A model generated the notes under the pieces. The model was not told the DNA's origin. It was given only the letters and a program-made list of their open reading frames with translations, and did not search any database. A program made the translations under genes and the position numbers. Shown piece after piece: positions 5,978 to 8,069 of a stretch of DNA of 8,069 bases. The stretch's first letter is position 1; the number at the start of each line of letters is the position of its first letter. The stretch is from Hyphomicrobiales bacterium (GTDB lineage Bacteria; Pseudomonadota; Alphaproteobacteria; Rhizobiales; Devosiaceae): the NCBI GenBank assembly GCA_026989045.1, contig JALSJY010000245.1:1-8069 (forward strand), in the 5' to 3' direction.

Positions 5978-7957
5978 CTATGTTTTTGCTATTAAGTTGC
6001 GGGCTGCTTGTGCTGTGTCTTTTGGAGTGATTTTAAATTTTACATAAAGCTCGTCTGCAGGCGCAGAAGCCCCAAAGCCTTTCATGCCAATAAAAGCACT
6101 ATTATCGCCTAATAATTCACCCCAGCCTTGTTTAATCAAAGCTTCAATTCCAACCCGTGGCGCATTGCCCAAAACTGCTTTGCGATAAGAAATATCTTGC
6201 TTTTCAAATAACTCAAAACAAGGAGCGCTAACCACTGCAACCTTATATCCTTCATCGCTCAATATTTTTGCCGCATTAAGGGCAATCTCAACTTCGGAGC
6301 CAGTGGCAATTAAAGTCACATCACGTTCACCATCTGCCTCTTGTAAAATATATGCGCCTTTTGCTGACTTATTTTCATTGTCATTTTTTGTTCTAACAGT
6401 GGGCAGACCTTGTCTTGATAGGCATAAAACAGAAGGAGTATTATCACTCATTATAGATAATTCCCAAGCTTCCGCTGTTTCAATTACATCTGCTGGTCTA
6501 AAAACATTCAGGTTTGGGATAGAGCGAAGGTTGGCAACTTGCTCAATTGGCTGATGGGTTGGCCCGTCTTCTCCTAAACCAATAGAATCATGCGTCATAA
6601 CATAAGTAAGCGGCACACCCATTAAGGCAGATAGGCGAATTGAGCTTTTGCAATAATCAACAAAAGCTAAAAATGTTCCACCATAAGGAATAAACCCACC
6701 ATGTAGCGCAAGACCATTCATTATAGCCGTCATGGCATGCTCTCTAACGCCATAATAAATATAGTTTCCACCATAATTATCTTTAGAAATAGCGCTCATA
6801 TTTGATGTTAAGGTCAAGTTAGAGCCTGTTAAATCGGCCGATCCACCAACCGTATTTGATATGGTTTTGTTGATAATTTCTAAAGCCATTTGCGAGGCTT
6901 TTCTTGTCGCTACTTTTGGAGCGCTTGCGAACAATTCTTCTTTATATTCTGCCATTGCCGCACTTAATCCAGCACGGGTGCTATTATCATTGCTTGCAAA
7001 AAACTCTTTTGCTTTAGGGGAGGCTTTAGCTTGCTTTTCCCATTGCTCTCGTTTGATTTTGCCACGTTTGGCAATCTCATGCCACGCATTATAAATGTCA
7101 TTAGGCACTTCAAAGGCATCATGATGCCAATCTAAAGCTTTTCTTGCGGCAATAATTTCTTCAGCCCCTAAAGGTGCGCCATGAACTGCTGAGCTATTTT
7201 GCTTGTTTGGCGCTCCAAAGCCAATGATTGTTTTACAAGCAATTAGAGTGGGGCGGGATTTATCCTGGTGACTTTGTTTTATCGCGTTAGCAATTTCTTC
7301 TTGATTATGTCCATCGCAACTAACCACTTGCCAGCCAGCGGCTTCAAATCTAGCTAATTGATTAGTTGAAGTAGAAACATTAGTGCTTCCATCAATAGTG
7401 ATTGAGTTATCGTCCCAAAAAACTATCAATTTAGATAAAGCTAAATGCCCAGCTAAATCAATTGCCTCATGGCTAATTCCTTCCATCAAACAGCCATCAC
7501 CTGCAATGACATAAGTATAATGATCAACCATATCATTACCAAAACGAGCGTTTTGCATACGTTCAGCCAAAGCCATGCCAACGGCGGTTGTTATGCCTTG
7601 CCCCAAAGGCCCAGTAGTAGTTTCAATGCCTTTAGCATGACCATATTCGGGGTGGCCTGCAGTTCTATATCCCATTTGTCGGAAATTTTTAATCTGCTCA
7701 ATGTCCATATCATCATAGCCAAGTAAATGATGAATTGCATAAAGCAACATTGAGCCATGGCCTGCAGATAAAACAAATCTATCTCTATCTGCCCATTTAT
7801 CCATTGATGGATCAATATTGATAAAACGGTTGAATAATACAGTTGCTACATCTGCCATGCCCATTGGCATTCCGGGGTGTCCAGAATTAGCTTTTTGCAC
7901 AGCGTCCATTGTTAAAGCTCTAATGGCATTTGCCATTTGTGTTTCAATATTTTGCAT
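5978..7957 (-). CDS. tkt: Transketolase
   Basis: Thiamine-diphosphate enzyme that moves two-carbon ketol units. In the CBB cycle it makes xylulose-5-phosphate plus erythrose-4-phosphate or ribose-5-phosphate in the cytoplasm. The 659 residues match the usual full length of about 660. Visible family landmarks are SGHPGMP (His27), SAGHGSMLLY (His67), TTGPLGQG at 114-121, the diphosphate-binding GDG at 153-155 with the closing WDDN at 181-184, His259 in SAVHGAPLG, the catalytic glutamate Glu406 in GVREHAM, and GEDGPTHQP at 462-470. The three domains (PP, Pyr, C-terminal) are therefore complete. The start at 7957 is set by AAGGAG 6 nt upstream and by the usual N-terminus shortly before MANAIRALTMDAV. 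The stop lies 16 nt before fba. Position between cbbP and fba makes this the CBB-dedicated copy (cbbT); a second housekeeping copy may exist elsewhere. DXS is excluded by length and motifs. Confidence 0.97.
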   Translation of the reverse strand: MQNIETQMANAIRALTMDAVQKANSGHPGMPMGMADVATVLFNRFINIDPSMDKWADRDRFVLSAGHGSMLLYAIHHLLGYDDMDIEQIKNFRQMGYRTAGHPEYGHAKGIETTTGPLGQGITTAVGMALAERMQNARFGNDMVDHYTYVIAGDGCLMEGISHEAIDLAGHLALSKLIVFWDDNSITIDGSTNVSTSTNQLARFEAAGWQVVSCDGHNQEEIANAIKQSHQDKSRPTLIACKTIIGFGAPNKQNSSAVHGAPLGAEEIIAARKALDWHHDAFEVPNDIYNAWHEIAKRGKIKREQWEKQAKASPKAKEFFASNDNSTRAGLSAAMAEYKEELFASAPKVATRKASQMALEIINKTISNTVGGSADLTGSNLTLTSNMSAISKDNYGGNYIYYGVREHAMTAIMNGLALHGGFIPYGGTFLAFVDYCKSSIRLSALMGVPLTYVMTHDSIGLGEDGPTHQPIEQVANLRSIPNLNVFRPADVIETAEAWELSIMSDNTPSVLCLSRQGLPTVRTKNDNENKSAKGAYILQEADGERDVTLIATGSEVEIALNAAKILSDEGYKVAVVSAPCFELFEKQDISYRKAVLGNAPRVGIEALIKQGWGELLGDNSAFIGMKGFGASAPADELYVKFKITPKDTAQAARNLIAKT

Positions 7958-7963
7958 GATTTG

Positions 7964-7969
7964 CTCCTT
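7964..7969 (-). promoter_or_regulatory. Ribosome binding site of tkt, overlapping the cbbP stop
   Basis: AAGGAG on the minus strand stands 6 nt before the ATG at 7957. Its first two bases are the last two of the cbbP TAA stop codon, so ribosomes finishing cbbP end on this site. It fixes the tkt start at 7957 rather than at an upstream in-frame codon at 7993, which would lie inside cbbP. Confidence 0.85.
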
Positions 7970-8069
7970 AAGCACGGCGTGAATAATCACCAAGACGTAG
8001 GATTAGTGGTGTTAAAATTAGCTGCATTGCCAAATCGGTTTTCCCACCTGGAATAACGAATGAATTTGC
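7968..8069 (-). CDS. cbbP: Phosphoribulokinase, C-terminal end (partial)
   Basis: Only the last 33 residues and the TAA stop are inside the window; the rest lies beyond the right edge. Phosphoribulokinase phosphorylates ribulose-5-phosphate with ATP to give ribulose-1,5-bisphosphate, the substrate of RuBisCO, in the cytoplasm. The visible peptide begins ANSFVIPGGKTDLAMQLI and continues LTPLILRLGDY before ending SRRA. From memory of the family, the VPGGK-x-x-LAM-x-L-I-TP stretch is the usual C-terminal end of the proteobacterial (octameric) type. No ATP-binding or catalytic residues are visible because those sit in the missing N-terminal part. The stop lies 10 nt before the tkt start and forms part of its ribosome binding site. 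Its place directly upstream of tkt, fba and cbbM supports the identification. Family membership is likely despite the short fragment. Confidence 0.85.
   Translation of the reverse strand, partial: ANSFVIPGGKTDLAMQLILTPLILRLGDYSRRA

Noticed and set aside
6303..7726. Plus-strand open frames opposite transketolase
   Set aside because: They overlap conserved transketolase motifs on the other strand and show no recognisable domain or ribosome binding context.
7958..7993. Upstream in-frame extension of transketolase by 12 residues to 7993
   Set aside because: It would begin within cbbP, lacks a ribosome binding site and adds residues not seen in the family; the ATG at 7957 has AAGGAG 6 nt upstream.

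Overview
The window is a stretch of a Calvin-Benson-Bassham (CBB) carbon-fixation operon from a proteobacterium. It is almost entirely coding, and every gene lies on the minus strand. Read in the direction of transcription (from high to low coordinate) the order is: phosphoribulokinase 3' end (cbbP), transketolase (cbbT/tkt), class II fructose-bisphosphate aldolase (cbbA/fba), form II RuBisCO (cbbM), the MoxR-type AAA+ ATPase CbbQ, its VWA-domain partner CbbO, and the 5' end of ribulose-phosphate 3-epimerase (cbbE/rpe). The first and last genes are cut by the window edges.

The host is probably an autotrophic or mixotrophic alphaproteobacterium. The P-T-A-M order resembles the form II cbb cluster of Rhodobacter-type bacteria as I remember it, and the transketolase and aldolase sequences look alphaproteobacterial. 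The DNA is AT-rich (roughly 40% G+C judged by eye from sampled lines), unlike the GC-rich model phototrophs, which fits a lineage with a lower-GC genome. I cannot name the genus, and a gammaproteobacterial origin is not excluded.

Layout: 7968-8069 cbbP end; 5978-7957 tkt; 4897-5961 fba; 3487-4872 cbbM; 3361-3486 the only sizeable spacer (126 nt), with a strong 12-bp hairpin and a possible -10 box; 2557-3360 cbbQ; 328-2547 cbbO; 2-304 rpe start. All other gaps are 9-24 nt. The cbbP stop codon is embedded in the tkt ribosome binding site and the cbbQ stop is embedded in that of cbbO, so the unit is probably one transcript with translational coupling.

Together, PRK makes ribulose-1,5-bisphosphate, CbbM carboxylates it, and aldolase, transketolase and epimerase regenerate ribulose-5-phosphate. 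CbbQ and CbbO form the Q2O2-type RuBisCO activase that removes inhibitory sugar phosphates from hexameric form II enzyme. The cbbG (GAPDH) gene found between tkt and fba in some related operons is absent here. I see no previously undescribed system. The points most worth a second look are the cbbM-cbbQ intergenic RNA hairpin, the substitutions near the RuBisCO active site, and a Cys/His cluster in CbbO.
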